Below, piece by piece: positions 17,204 to 26,622 of a stretch of DNA of 64,000 nt. The notes below the pieces were generated by a model. That model ran no database searches, was not told the DNA's origin, and worked only from the letters and a program-made list of their open reading frames with translations. Origin of the DNA: Aminiphilus circumscriptus DSM 16581 (GTDB taxonomy: Bacteria; Synergistota; Synergistia; Synergistales; Aminiphilaceae); the NCBI RefSeq assembly GCF_000526375.1, contig NZ_JAFY01000007.1, positions 744,001-808,000 on the forward strand. The letters are read 5' to 3'. The position numbers and the translations under genes are program-made. Every line of letters begins with the position of its first letter. Within the stretch, counting starts at the first letter, position 1.

Positions 17204-18674
17204 ACCTCGCTATCTTGGCGTCGTTGATTTGCCCGAGAGTGCTGCACCTCTGAAAAATCGCTGGATCTTCGTCCAGACATCCCGAGGCGAAGAACTTGCC
17301 TTTGTCATTGGTCCCTTGACATCGGAGCAGATTGAGCGGTACCGGACACAGCGCAGAATCGAGGACAGGGAAAACGCCACTCCCCGCGGAAACGAACAGG
17401 GACTTGAGGAGATCACCTTTGTTGCCGATGCTACGGACACTGCTCTGGCGCTCCGAGAAGAACACCAGGCAGAAGAAACCCACGTTCTTGTCACAGCACG
17501 TCAACTCCTGCGCGAACACAATCTTTCCATGAAACTCGTCGACGTAGAATATTTGCTCGATAAGAAAAAGCTTTTTCTCTACTTCACTTCGGAGCAACGT
17601 GTCGATTTCCGTGCCTACGTGCGCGATTTGGCTAAGGAATTCAAGACACGCATCGAACTACGTCAAATCGGCGTCCGTGACGAGGCCAAGGTTCTGGGAG
17701 GCATTTCCCCCTGCGGGCTCCCTTGTTGCTGCAGTTCCTGGTTGAACGGTTTCTCGCCCATCTGTATCCGCATGGTGAAGGAACAGAATCTTGCCCTGAA
17801 TCCGACGAAGATTTCCGGGATCTGCGGACGCCTTATGTGCTGTATGGCCTATGAACACGCCACCTATCGAGAACTCTGGGAACATCTCCCCAATCCGGGG
17901 AGTAAAATTCGTGCGCCCCAAACAACCTACATCGTCACCGGTGTGGACATCAAAGCCAGAGCGGTCCGAATTTGTGGGCAGGGAATACGGGAATTCGAGG
18001 TCCCCGTGGACGATTTCCCGGCGTTCAAAGAATGCGTACTTCGAGGAAATGAGTGGATTACAGAGGACTCTCCCAGTCAGGAGGTGTCTCGCGTCCCACA
18101 CACCTTCCCTGAAAACGCCAAACATCAACGATTCACCAGAGCTTCCACTTCATCCACAGAAGAAAAGCCACACTCCGTCAAAGAACGGACATCTTCGGAA
18201 CGTGGGACGGCATCGCCTTCCCCCATGCCGGAAGAAAAAGAACCGAAGCGGGGAAAAACGTCTTTCTCTGGTGGCACAGAAAGTTCGGACAGTATTCCCG
18301 AGAAGCCGAAGAAAACTCGCCGTCGTCGAAAAAAGAACGCGAGTGCGAAACAGGAAGAGGGAAAAGAACGCGTGATCTCTCCGAGGACACAGCAGGAGGA
18401 GAAGTCTGCGCCTCTCGAGGAAAACAAGAACCCGGCCAGACCCACCGCAGGAAAACGGCATGCCGACTCCGTCGAACATTCATCGCGTACATCGCGGGAA
18501 GAACAGGCTTTGAAAAGAACTCCCCCCGATGGAGAGGGCGAACAAAAGCAAAAAACGAGGCGGAGACGACGTCCAAAACGTAAACCACAACAGATTGCTT
18601 CTTCGCCTTCGGAAGAAAACCGTTCCGCTGAAAAACCGAATCGCACGACCGTCGATGCAACATCCAAAGGGTGA
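17175..18674 (+). CDS. ricT: PSP1-domain protein RicT/YaaT with long basic C-terminal extension
   Basis: RicT family proteins carry Fe-S ligating cysteines and, in Bacillus, act with RicA and RicF on RNase Y and phosphorelay functions. The core has the expected Cys-rich motifs [11 protein letters not shown] and [16 protein letters not shown]. The start is taken as TTG 17175, 7 nt after GGAGGAG inside holB; the frame is open further upstream but without an SD. The product is 499 aa, about 200 longer than usual: after about residue 300 comes a low-complexity tail rich in Lys, Arg, Glu and Ser, with [10 protein letters not shown] and [11 protein letters not shown]. The tail looks disordered and could bind RNA or ribosomes (inference). 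Confidence 0.88.
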   Translation: MNAFLTIFGKPRYLGVVDLPESAAPLKNRWIFVQTSRGEELAFVIGPLTSEQIERYRTQRRIEDRENATPRGNEQGLEEITFVADATDTALALREEHQAEETHVLVTARQLLREHNLSMKLVDVEYLLDKKKLFLYFTSEQRVDFRAYVRDLAKEFKTRIELRQIGVRDEAKVLGGISPCGLPCCCSSWLNGFSPICIRMVKEQNLALNPTKISGICGRLMCCMAYEHATYRELWEHLPNPGSKIRAPQTTYIVTGVDIKARAVRICGQGIREFEVPVDDFPAFKECVLRGNEWITEDSPSQEVSRVPHTFPENAKHQRFTRASTSSTEEKPHSVKERTSSERGTASPSPMPEEKEPKRGKTSFSGGTESSDSIPEKPKKTRRRRKKNASAKQEEGKERVISPRTQQEEKSAPLEENKNPARPTAGKRHADSVEHSSRTSREEQALKRTPPDGEGEQKQKTRRRRRPKRKPQQIASSPSEENRSAEKPNRTTVDATSKG

Positions 18675-18679
18675 GCGCA

Positions 18680-19620
18680 ATGGCATTATGGAGTAATTTA
18701 AAAGAAAAACTGAAGGGGGTCACCGAGCGGTGGAGTGGGGGCATTGCAGGCCTTTTCTCCGGGCACTCGATCGACGACGCGTTTTGGGAGGAACTTGAGG
18801 AGCGGCTTCTCGCAGGCGATGTCGGAATTTCACTGACAGAACGCCTCCTTGAACGTCTTCGCGACGAGCACCGGACAAAACACATCCGAGAAACCGAAGT
18901 GCTACGCAACGTCTTCGTGGAGATTTTGGTAGAACTGCTGGAAAGCGTTCCTGGAATGGGGGCTCCGCTTCGGTCCGACATCTCTCCATCTGTGGTTTTA
19001 CTTATTGGCGTAAATGGAAGCGGAAAAACCACGACGGCAGGGAAACTCGCTTTTCAGGCAAAACAAGAGGGCAAAAGTGTTCTCCTCGCAGCAGCGGACA
19101 CGTATCGCGCCGCTGCCATCGATCAGTTGAAAATTTGGGGGAGCGAACGGGAATCCGTGTCATAGCCCAGGAACCGGGTAGTGATTCTGCAGCGGTCGTT
19201 TTCGATGCCGTTCGTGCCGCCAGAGCGTCGGATTGTCGTATGGTCATCGCGGACACTGCGGGAAGACTGCACACAAAACATAATTTGATGGAAGAACTGC
19301 AGAAAGTCCACCGTGTGGTTTCCAGGGAAATTCCCGAGGGCCCTGCAGAGGTTCTTCTCGTCCTTGATGCAGTGATGGGACAAAACGCATTTCGACAGGT
19401 CGAGGCGTTCAATGCAGCACTTCCTTTGACTGGGATCGTGCTTACAAAATACGACAACACCGCTAAAGGTGGTATTCTGCTTTCCGTAGTCGATTCGTTG
19501 CATCTTCCTATTCGTTACGTAGGCCTGGGAGAAAGTGCGGAGGATCTCCAGATCTTCACTCCGCGCGACTTCGTCGAAACTCTGCTGAAAGAAGGGAAAA
19601 CCCATGAGCCTGCCCAGTGA
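18680..19620 (+). CDS. ftsY: Signal recognition particle receptor FtsY, interrupted by a -1 frame discontinuity at the G-run 19137-19141
   Basis: The SRP receptor GTPase for membrane protein targeting. The first frame (18680-19165) encodes the N domain and G1 [14 protein letters not shown] and G2 [11 protein letters not shown], then leaves the family after KIWG. The second frame resumes at [16 protein letters not shown] and holds G3 [13 protein letters not shown]4 [10 protein letters not shown] and G5 [12 protein letters not shown]. Joining at 19141 by repeating one G gives an uninterrupted 313-aa FtsY with no residue missing. The junction is TTTGGGGGAG; six Gs would restore the frame. Since ftsY is normally essential, this is a sequencing or assembly error, or else slippage on the G-run. 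ATG 18680 follows AAAGGGTGAG. Confidence 0.9.
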
Positions 19621-20401
19621 TGAATCGTCCGAGAATCTTTTTCTCCAGGACACTTTTCAGGACGCCCTTCGCCATCTCTTCTTTCTGGGCCTTGAATATC
19701 TTCATATCGAGAAGGGAATGGAAGCACGCCTTCTTTCCAAGGAACAGCTCATCAGTTCTCTGGAGCGCGGATGTGGAGAACATCCCCTGGAGAGCCTTCT
19801 TGATGACACTCATGATGTCGATCCTTCGAAGCGTTTTTGCTTGACTCCCCAAGAAGTGAAACGCCTCGCACCAAGCATACGCGTACTCTGCGTCGAAGAA
19901 AAGGGATCCCGCATTCTTTCCATGCTGGACATTCAAAGCACGTCCCTCCTTTTCGCGCTTCCCACCTGGTGGGAAGTACCTCTTCCGCTCTTGTCCGTTC
20001 GCGAGGATACAATTCGCATCAACAGAAAAGGCAAAGAACTGTTCGGAGACATTTCTATATCGCGCAAAGAAGTGGAGCGTGCACTCCGTGAATCGGAACA
20101 TCTGTTCACGTTCCGCGCTTCAAATCGGGAAACAACGATACTTCTCTCGCCTCTCGACCGCGGTATTTATCTTATGGAAGACGTGAGTTCCGACATGCGT
20201 GCCGCAGAGGATATCGCCTTCTGGGCCGCAGCGGGAAAATCTTTCGTGGCCCGCCTTGAGGAACAAGGCGTCCATGTACGCCGATGGGGAACCGACGACG
20301 CTCCCCAAACCTCACCTGAAGGCGAAGTCCTCACCTGCGTCTGGGAGGATCGTTTTCTCGGCTACGTAAGTCTGGATCCGCCGGCGGAAAATCCATCATG
20401 A
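19604..20401 (+). CDS. Conserved-looking hypothetical protein, function unknown
   Basis: A 265-aa soluble protein that I do not recognise. It starts inside the end of ftsY (17-nt overlap) and shares a 4-nt overlap with the next gene, so it is embedded in the operon and surely translated. The N-terminal part is acidic and helical (DALRHLFFLGLEYLHIEKGMEARL). A middle beta-rich part contains LPTWWEVPLPLLSV, and the C-terminal half has IYLMEDVSSDMRAAEDIAFW followed by a RWG segment. No membrane segment, signal peptide or known catalytic motif is visible. Confidence 0.7.
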   Translation: MSLPSDESSENLFLQDTFQDALRHLFFLGLEYLHIEKGMEARLLSKEQLISSLERGCGEHPLESLLDDTHDVDPSKRFCLTPQEVKRLAPSIRVLCVEEKGSRILSMLDIQSTSLLFALPTWWEVPLPLLSVREDTIRINRKGKELFGDISISRKEVERALRESEHLFTFRASNRETTILLSPLDRGIYLMEDVSSDMRAAEDIAFWAAAGKSFVARLEEQGVHVRRWGTDDAPQTSPEGEVLTCVWEDRFLGYVSLDPPAENPS

Positions 20402-20910
20402 GAGGCATTTTTCTCACAGGTGTTCTCTACCCCTCGGAGGAACGGTGGATGTGGCTTTTTCCGCGCCTTCGGGAGATTTGGGGGGAGCCTCAACGAGAAA
20501 GCCCTCCGTTCCTTTTCGATTGCACCACATATTATCGTTCGATCGGTGATCCGCTTTACCGTAAGTTCCTCTCTTTTCCAGGACTTCGTTCCGGAGACGA
20601 GCTGGCAACATGGAAACAGCAAGCACTCTCTCTCGAACGGGCGAGTGGTCCTCAAAGAAGCGTCAACATCGATCCGGGGATCCTCGATGGAGCCCGTCTC
20701 ATCTTGGCCTCCACCAAGGATCGGGCGCAGCGCATTCCTGTCGGGCAAGGTCTGTTTGCAGAAATAACTCTCATGTACCGGCGAGGAAAGTGGATCTCCT
20801 TCGAGTATACCTTCCCAGACTTTCGGGACGAAAGATATCATGGATTCCTGTCCGCCGTAAGAAACGATTGGGTAGATGCAATGCGAAGAGGAGGAACCAG
20901 TCATGATTGA
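20398..20910 (+). CDS. DUF4416 family protein
   Basis: A 170-aa protein with the DUF4416 pattern: FDCTTYYRSIGDPLYRKFLSF, then RSVNIDPGILDGARLILASTKDRAQRIPVG and GLFAEITLMYRRGKW-FEYTFPDFR. The NIDPG and STKD segments are the most conserved parts of the family. Function is unknown. It overlaps its upstream neighbour by 4 nt and purB by 8 nt. Confidence 0.8.
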   Translation: MRGIFLTGVLYPSEERWMWLFPRLREIWGEPQRESPPFLFDCTTYYRSIGDPLYRKFLSFPGLRSGDELATWKQQALSLERASGPQRSVNIDPGILDGARLILASTKDRAQRIPVGQGLFAEITLMYRRGKWISFEYTFPDFRDERYHGFLSAVRNDWVDAMRRGGTSHD

Positions 20911-22213
20911 GCGTTACAGAACGGCTGGCATGAGCGCCATCTGGTCGGACGAGAACCGCTTCAGGAAATGGCTCGACGTTGAAATTGCCGTGTGTCAGGC
21001 TTGGCTTGAGGCGGGTATCATTCCTCAGGACGCTTTTGACGACATTCTTGAAAAAGCTTCTTTTGATGTACAACGTATCGCGGAAATCGAGGAAACCACC
21101 CAACATGATGTCATCGCTTTCGTGAGCTGCGTCGCCGAACATGTAGGTCCCAGCGGACGCTACATTCATCTCGGGCTTACCAGCAGCGATGTCGTAGATA
21201 CTGCAGCGTCTCTCCTCCTCAAGGAGGCGCTCTCCCTGGTTCTTGAGGAGCTGGAAGAGGTGAAGAGCGTTGTTCTCTCACAAGCGTGGAAATACAAGAC
21301 CACGCTTTGCGTCGGCCGAACCCACGGAGTTCATGCAGAACCAACGACATTCGGCCTCAAACTCCTCAACTGGTACGAGGAATTGGAGCGAAACACCTCC
21401 CGGCTTCTCCTCGCCAAGGAGCAGATCAGCACGGGAAAGATCTCCGGTGCAGTTGGAACTTACGCTCACTGTCCTCCCTCCATTGAGGCGCGGACGTGCC
21501 AGCTTCTCAAACTCGACCCCGCTCCAGTATCGACACAGATCCTGCAGAGAGACCGGCACGCCTTCGTCCTCACCACGCTTTCCGTACTCGGAGGAAGCAT
21601 CGAACGCATGGCCACCGAGTTCCGTCACCTACAAAGAACGGAGGTTCTCGAAGCGGGAGAACCCTTCCGGAAAGGACAAAAAGGCTCTTCCGCCATGCCG
21701 CATAAACGAAATCCCATCATCAGCGAACGCCTCTGCGGCATGGCCCGCCTGCTCCGTGGCTACGCTGTCACCGCTATGGAAAACATGGCACTTTGGCACG
21801 AGCGAGACATCAGCCATTCCTCAACAGAACGGGTTATTTGGCCGGATGCCTTCCATCTGGTCCATTACATGCTTCTTGCGCTGAAACGGATCGTTTCTGA
21901 AATGACCATAGACAAGGGGCGCATGATATCAAACATGAATCTCACCAGAGGACTTCTCTATAGTCAACGAGTTTTGCTTCATCTTATCGAGGAAGGCGGC
22001 ATGACCCGGGAAGATGCCTACCACCACGTTCAAAGCGCCGCTATGCGTTGCTGGAACGGAGAAGGTGATTTCGCCGACCTTCTTGCTGCGATCCCCCAGG
22101 TGGCTTCTGTTCTTTCCAAAGAAAAAATGTCTCAGCTCTTCACTCCGGACCATTACCTCCGGCACGTAGATGCCATTTTCAACCGTTTTCCACCCTCACC
22201 CGACCAAGGGTGA
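20903..22213 (+). CDS. purB: Adenylosuccinate lyase
   Basis: Cleaves SAICAR and adenylosuccinate in purine synthesis. The 436-aa protein carries the fumarase/aspartase superfamily signature GSSAMPHKRNP, the TQHDVIAF and GLTSSDVVDTA motifs, and GRTHGVHAEPTTFG with the catalytic His. Start ATG 20903 follows AGAGGAGGAACC; the frame is open to 20876 without support. It is the last clear member of the operon that began near prfB. Confidence 0.96.
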   Translation: MIERYRTAGMSAIWSDENRFRKWLDVEIAVCQAWLEAGIIPQDAFDDILEKASFDVQRIAEIEETTQHDVIAFVSCVAEHVGPSGRYIHLGLTSSDVVDTAASLLLKEALSLVLEELEEVKSVVLSQAWKYKTTLCVGRTHGVHAEPTTFGLKLLNWYEELERNTSRLLLAKEQISTGKISGAVGTYAHCPPSIEARTCQLLKLDPAPVSTQILQRDRHAFVLTTLSVLGGSIERMATEFRHLQRTEVLEAGEPFRKGQKGSSAMPHKRNPIISERLCGMARLLRGYAVTAMENMALWHERDISHSSTERVIWPDAFHLVHYMLLALKRIVSEMTIDKGRMISNMNLTRGLLYSQRVLLHLIEEGGMTREDAYHHVQSAAMRCWNGEGDFADLLAAIPQVASVLSKEKMSQLFTPDHYLRHVDAIFNRFPPSPDQG

Positions 22214-22332
22214 TCGCTCGGATATATTCTTTTCCTTGATGCGTCTAACACGGGGTGTGCCAAGCAAGCAAATGGGGAAAAAGGAACCATTCGTGGAGAC
22301 CACTGAAACAATCTATTAGGGGGTGTATTTTT

Positions 22333-23325
22333 TTGGACAAACCAGACCGCAACATGGCGCTCGAATTGGTTCGGGCTACAGAGGCCGCTGCAATGGCAGC
22401 AGGGAGATGGATGGGACGAGGCGACAAAAACGGCGCCGATGGCGCAGCCGTGAATGCCATGCGTTTCATGCTCAACACGGTGACAATGGATGGAATCGTC
22501 GTCATCGGCGAAGGGGAAAAAGATCAGGCGCCTATGCTTTTCAACGGCGAGCGACTCGGTACGGGAGAACCGCCCCTCGTGGACATTGCCGTGGATCCCA
22601 TCGACGGAACGACACTCACCTCGCAGGGACGTCCCAATGCAGTGAGCGTCGTCGCTGTTGCAGAAAAAGGAACGCTTTTCAATCCGAAGCACATCTATTA
22701 CATGGATAAAATCGCGACAGGCCCGGAAGCAGCAGGAGTGATCGATATCAATGCACCCGTTGCAGAAAACATCGCCGCAGTTGCAAAGGCAAAAAAGAAA
22801 AGCAAGGAGGACATTACCGTCGTGGTTCTCGATCGCCCAAGACACCAGCAGCTCGTGTCCGAGATCAGAGCTACGGGGGCGCGCATCCGCTTCATCTCCG
22901 ACGGAGATGTCTCGGGAGCACTCATGACGAGCAAGCAGGGCAGCGGCATAGATCTCCTCATGGGCATAGGCGGATCGCCGGAAGCAGTCATCACCGCCTG
23001 CGCACTCCTGTGTGTGGGAGGGGATTTCCAGTGTAAACTGTGGCCCCGAAACGACATCGAGGCGGCTCAATGCAAGGAAAAGGGACTCGACCTCAAGAAA
23101 GTGCTCTATATCAATGACCTGGTAAAAAGCAACAATGTGTTCTTTGCGGCAACAGGCATCACGGATGGAGAGCTTCTCCGAGGTGTCCGCTACGACGGGA
23201 ATCGCATTCACACACATTCCCTGGTCATGCGTTCAAAAAGCGGGACCATCCGTTATATCGACGCCCTCCACAGTGCAGAGAAATTGCAGACTTTCAGCAG
23301 CATCAACTACAGTGGAAAATCTTAG
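22333..23325 (+). CDS. glpX: Class II fructose-1,6-bisphosphatase
   Basis: Hydrolyses fructose-1,6-bisphosphate to fructose-6-phosphate in gluconeogenesis. The 330-aa protein has the GlpX motifs [45 protein letters not shown] and [13 protein letters not shown] 22333 is chosen because AGGGGGTG lies just upstream; ATG 22354 is a less likely alternative, and upstream codons to 22255 lack an SD. Confidence 0.93.
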   Translation: MDKPDRNMALELVRATEAAAMAAGRWMGRGDKNGADGAAVNAMRFMLNTVTMDGIVVIGEGEKDQAPMLFNGERLGTGEPPLVDIAVDPIDGTTLTSQGRPNAVSVVAVAEKGTLFNPKHIYYMDKIATGPEAAGVIDINAPVAENIAAVAKAKKKSKEDITVVVLDRPRHQQLVSEIRATGARIRFISDGDVSGALMTSKQGSGIDLLMGIGGSPEAVITACALLCVGGDFQCKLWPRNDIEAAQCKEKGLDLKKVLYINDLVKSNNVFFAATGITDGELLRGVRYDGNRIHTHSLVMRSKSGTIRYIDALHSAEKLQTFSSINYSGKS

Positions 23326-23351
23326 CTGTTCTTTCCCCTGAGATTTTCCAG

Positions 23352-23400
23352 CACGAAGAAGAGGCGCAATGTGTCAATTTGCCTGCGTTTCTTCTTCGTG
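23352..23400. terminator. Hairpin after glpX
   Basis: CACGAAGAAGA (23352-23362) pairs perfectly with TCTTCTTCGTG (23390-23400), and part of the intervening sequence (AGGCGCAA / TTTGCCT) extends the stem. It begins 26 nt after the glpX stop. There is no uridine tract, so intrinsic termination is uncertain. Confidence 0.4.
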
Positions 23401-23420
23401 TATTGATAGCTGCCTCCGTT

Positions 23421-23451
23421 CTCAAATTATTTAATATTAATATAATTTGAG
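23421..23451. repeat. AT-rich 31-bp near-perfect palindrome
   Basis: CTCAAATTAT (23421-23430) and ATAATTTGAG (23442-23451) flank the centre TTAATATTAAT, itself nearly palindromic. It lies in the convergent glpX-hypF gap between the glpX hairpin and the first copy of the interspersed element. It could be a protein-binding palindrome or part of a terminator. Confidence 0.6.
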
Positions 23452-23480
23452 TTCCTTTTCAAAAAAACAATTCTTTTTAT

Positions 23481-23582
23481 AGGAAGCTCTGAATAAAGGA
23501 CTTTCGCCTTCCCTTGACTCGGGTCGCATCAGGCTCTGCGAGGCGCCCTGCGGGGCTGACGCAGCCTTATTCAGAGATTCCT
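23481..23582 (+). repeat. MITE-like interspersed element, copy A (102 bp)
   Basis: The ends are AGGAAGCTCTGAATAA and TTATTCAGAGATTCCT, which are inverted repeats with one mismatch in 16. The GC-rich core carries CTCGGGTCGCATCAGGCT and nested inverted repeats such as GCCCTGCGGGGC and AGGCT...AGCCT. Two other copies occur at 36528-36635 (inverted) and 39495-39594. It contains no ORF. It lies between the convergent genes glpX and hypF. Confidence 0.85.
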
Positions 23583-23681
23583 ATGAAGTTACTCAAAAAA
23601 GAAAGAATCGCTACAGTGCCCTGAGAAATCACAAAAACACACCTGAACACACCTGCTTTTTCGAGGGGGATCCATCCCTTT

Positions 23682-25985
23682 TCATTTGAATTTTCGTTCT
23701 GAACAAGCGGCCTTCCAATGAGCCGCACCGATCATCGCCTGTCCCAGAGCGACACATTCATCATTGGGAGGAATCTGTCGGTGCAGTAATGGGACAAGCC
23801 CAGCCCTCTCCAGACGGGCTCGGGTTTCCTCTAGCAGGCGCATATTCTGCCAAACACCTCCGGAGAGGGCCACCTTTTCCGTTTCCAGGGACCTGCCGAG
23901 ATGAACGCACACTTCAGAAAAAACGGCAGCAAGGCCAGCATGAAAAGCCTGAGAAAGCGCTCCGGACCCCATCGTTCCCCGATTTTCAAGAAGCCAACGG
24001 ACCGTCGGCCTCCAGTCGATGCGGAGAACGTCCTCTTTCGCTACGACTGAAAAGGGGGCCCGCACATCACACTCGACTTCAGCAATATCCTCCAGCTCCA
24101 TGGCGGCTTGAGCGTCGTAGGAGACCTCCGAGCGCAAACCAAGCAGCGCCGCCACACCGTCAAAGAGACGACCGCAGGAGGTCGTTCTCGGAGCGTCAAA
24201 GGCCAGCCTATCTAGAACATCGAACACACTCGCCCTCTCGGGCCAGAGTTCACTCCCAAGTACCTTCGCCTCGTTTTCGCCGACCGCTCCTGCCAGGAGG
24301 GCATAACCGATACGCCACGGCTCCTGTACTGCTCGGTCTCCCCCAAGGAGTGGAAAACTCTCCAGGGCCCCCACCCGGCGAAAGAAACGAGCATTTCCAT
24401 AGAGGAGTTCGCCTCCCCAGAGCGTTCCGTCCGTCCCATACCCCACGCCGTCCAGGATGACCCCGAGTGAGGATTCCTCAACGCGATTTTCAAAGAGACA
24501 TGCCGCGAGATGTGCGTGGTGGTGCTGTACGGTCAGCGTCGCTTCAAAAGAAGAAGCAAGTGCCTCCTCGACGAGGCGGGAAGAGACGAATTGAGGATGA
24601 AGATCCTTCACGAGAAAACGGGGAGTAAGTTTGAACAATTCCAGGAAATGCAGGAGCGCATCCTTGTAGAGATCCATTGTCTCAAGTTCCTTCAAATCCC
24701 CTAGATACTGACTCAGAAAAATCGAGTTTCCCTGCGTCACCGCGAAGGTCGCCTTCATTTCCGCTCCCGCTGCGAGAAGCTCTGGAAGCGGTGCGTCAGC
24801 AACAAATGGCGTGGGAACGTAGCCTCGCGCTCTTCGTATCACCACGGGAAACTCCGACGAACAGGCAACCACGGAATCATCTATGCGCCGCCGTATGGGG
24901 CGGTCGTGTTCAAGAAAAAAATCCGCAAGATCGCGGAGCCGGATGAGCGCCTCGGGAGTATCCGCTACAAGCGGCTCGTCACTCAGGTTTGCGCTGGTCA
25001 TGATCAGCGCGTCGAAGTCCTCCATCAGCAGATGATGGAGAGGTGTGTAGGGAAGCATGATTCCCAGTGTGTTTCGATAGGGGGCCACGAGAGGCGACAA
25101 GATTCCCTTTTCCTTGATGAAGCAGAGAAGGATGGGTGCCGCCGGAGAAACGAGAAGTGCTTCGGCTTTTGCGGAAAGCCTCACGAGCCGCTTTGCCACC
25201 GTCGTATCCTTCACCATGAGAGCAAAGGGTTTGTGAGGACGGACCTTTCTCTGTCGCAAACGAAGAATTGCCTCGTGATCCTCAGGCCGCACAGCGAGAT
25301 GAAATCCACCCAATCCTTTGATGGCAACAATGTGTCCCTCTCTCAAAGCACAGCTCGCCCGCAGCAACGCTTCGTTTTCCAGAGCCAGTTCCTCCCCATC
25401 CCGGGAAAGGAACCGCAGACGTGGACCACAGGCAGGACAGGCCACGGGTTGGGCATGATAACGACGATCGTTCACGTCCTCATATTCTTTTGCGCAGGAG
25501 GGACACAGAGGAAAGGATGCCATCGTCGTCCCAGGACGATCGTAGGGAAGAGATGTAATGATGGTAAAGCGGGGACCGCAGTTCGTACAATTCGTGAAAG
25601 GGTAACGGAAGCGACGTTCACGTGGATTCTTGATTTCCGCAAGACATTCCGCACAAGTTGCGACATCGGGGGGAATAAAGACCTGCTGTTCCTCCTGGGA
25701 AAGACTGGGAAGGATGGAAAACGCGGAACGGGGCGACGAGGAAAGAAGTGTTCGCTCCTGCACGGAAATATCGTTTATCATCGCAAGAGGCGGAGGCGAT
25801 GCGGTCAGATCTCGGAGAAAAGCATCAACCGCAGTGGACTCGCCCTCCAAAAGCACCTCCACTCCACGAGACGTGTTTCGTATGTCACCACCCACTCCGT
25901 GCCGTGCGGCAAGACGAACACAAAAAGGACGGAATCCGACACCCTGCACGGTGCCGATCACAAGACAAGAAACGCGGATGTTCAT
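23682..25985 (-). CDS. hypF: Carbamoyltransferase HypF (hydrogenase maturation)
   Basis: Makes the carbamoyl group used with HypE to form the cyanide ligands of [NiFe]-hydrogenase. The 767-aa protein has all the usual domains in order: N-terminal acylphosphatase (VIGTVQGVGFRPF), two zinc-finger CxxC groups (CAECLAEIKNP, TNCTNCGPRF, CPSCAKEYE, ACPACGPRL), a YrdC/Sua5-like domain (KGLGGFHLAV), and a C-terminal Kae1-like domain with VQHHHAHLAACLFENR and LSGGVWQN. ATG 25985 is favoured because GGAGGT lies just upstream; a TTG at 25991 is too close to it. No other hyp or hydrogenase gene is in the window. Confidence 0.95.
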   Translation of the reverse strand: MNIRVSCLVIGTVQGVGFRPFCVRLAARHGVGGDIRNTSRGVEVLLEGESTAVDAFLRDLTASPPPLAMINDISVQERTLLSSSPRSAFSILPSLSQEEQQVFIPPDVATCAECLAEIKNPRERRFRYPFTNCTNCGPRFTIITSLPYDRPGTTMASFPLCPSCAKEYEDVNDRRYHAQPVACPACGPRLRFLSRDGEELALENEALLRASCALREGHIVAIKGLGGFHLAVRPEDHEAILRLRQRKVRPHKPFALMVKDTTVAKRLVRLSAKAEALLVSPAAPILLCFIKEKGILSPLVAPYRNTLGIMLPYTPLHHLLMEDFDALIMTSANLSDEPLVADTPEALIRLRDLADFFLEHDRPIRRRIDDSVVACSSEFPVVIRRARGYVPTPFVADAPLPELLAAGAEMKATFAVTQGNSIFLSQYLGDLKELETMDLYKDALLHFLELFKLTPRFLVKDLHPQFVSSRLVEEALASSFEATLTVQHHHAHLAACLFENRVEESSLGVILDGVGYGTDGTLWGGELLYGNARFFRRVGALESFPLLGGDRAVQEPWRIGYALLAGAVGENEAKVLGSELWPERASVFDVLDRLAFDAPRTTSCGRLFDGVAALLGLRSEVSYDAQAAMELEDIAEVECDVRAPFSVVAKEDVLRIDWRPTVRWLLENRGTMGSGALSQAFHAGLAAVFSEVCVHLGRSLETEKVALSGGVWQNMRLLEETRARLERAGLVPLLHRQIPPNDECVALGQAMIGAAHWKAACSERKFK

Positions 25986-26009
25986 TGACAAACCTCCATT
26001 CCATGGCGC

Positions 26010-26038
26010 ATTCTAGGACACATTGAAAAGTTTCACAA
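26010..26038 (-). promoter_or_regulatory. Probable sigma-70 promoter for hypF
   Basis: On the minus strand TTGTGA (26038-26033) and TAGAAT (26015-26010) are separated by exactly 17 bp, 24 nt before the hypF ATG. It lies in the divergent gap with the cobalamin adenosyltransferase gene. Confidence 0.6.
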
Positions 26039-26072
26039 GAGAGACGGCGCGAAGCACGTCAAAGGAGGGACC

Positions 26073-26603
26073 ATGACACTCTACGAGCGAGGAATCGTAC
26101 ACATCTACACCGGAAACGGCAAAGGGAAGACCAGCGCCGCCTTTGGGCTCGTACTTCGTGCCGTAGGACATGGCGCTCGAGTCGGCATCATCCAGTTCCT
26201 CAAGGGCTGGGATTTCTACGGAGAAATCAAGGGTTTGTCTTTTCTTCCTTCCGTGGATCTTGAGCGGACAGGAAGAGCGACCTTCGTTGATAAAAAGGCT
26301 CCCCACGCCGAGGATTACGCGGAAGCCGCCCGCGGTGCAGCCTTGGCGGAGGAGTGGATCCTCTCGGGGAAATACGATTTGATCGTGCTTGATGAAATCA
26401 ACGTGGCGACGCATTACGGTCTGGTCTCCTGGGAGAGCTTAAGGCGCCTTCTTGAAAAACGCCCGTCCCACGTCGAAGTAGTGCTTACGGGAAGATACGC
26501 CACCGAAGAAGCGTGTCGTTTCGCCGATCTGGTCACGATCATGGAAGACAAGAAACACCCCTTCTCGAAAGGGATCAAGGCGGCACGGGGGCGGGAACAT
26601 TGA
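26073..26603 (+). CDS. cobO: Cob(I)yrinic acid a,c-diamide adenosyltransferase (CobO/CobA/BtuR type)
   Basis: Adenosylates corrinoid Co(I), forming the adenosylcobalamin series. The 176-aa protein has the modified P-loop GNGKGKTSAAFG near the N-terminus, VGIIQFLKGW, and LIVLDEINVATHYGLVS with Walker B-like acidic residues. The SD AAAGGAGGGACC precedes ATG 26073. It lies alone as far as cobalamin genes go, suggesting salvage or that the rest is elsewhere. Confidence 0.92.
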   Translation: MTLYERGIVHIYTGNGKGKTSAAFGLVLRAVGHGARVGIIQFLKGWDFYGEIKGLSFLPSVDLERTGRATFVDKKAPHAEDYAEAARGAALAEEWILSGKYDLIVLDEINVATHYGLVSWESLRRLLEKRPSHVEVVLTGRYATEEACRFADLVTIMEDKKHPFSKGIKAARGREH

Positions 26604-26622
26604 TGTCTCTGCGAGGTCTCCC

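Noticed and set aside
19135-19620. Separate small gene starting at TTG 19135
   Set aside because: It is the second half of ftsY; G3-G5 motifs cannot work without the first half, and no SD is present.
23401-23480. AT-rich stretch as a replication origin
   Set aside because: It is short, with no DnaA-box cluster and no dnaA or dnaN nearby.
24906-25988. 360-codon plus-strand ORF opposite hypF
   Set aside because: It is antisense to clear HypF domains, including the zinc fingers.
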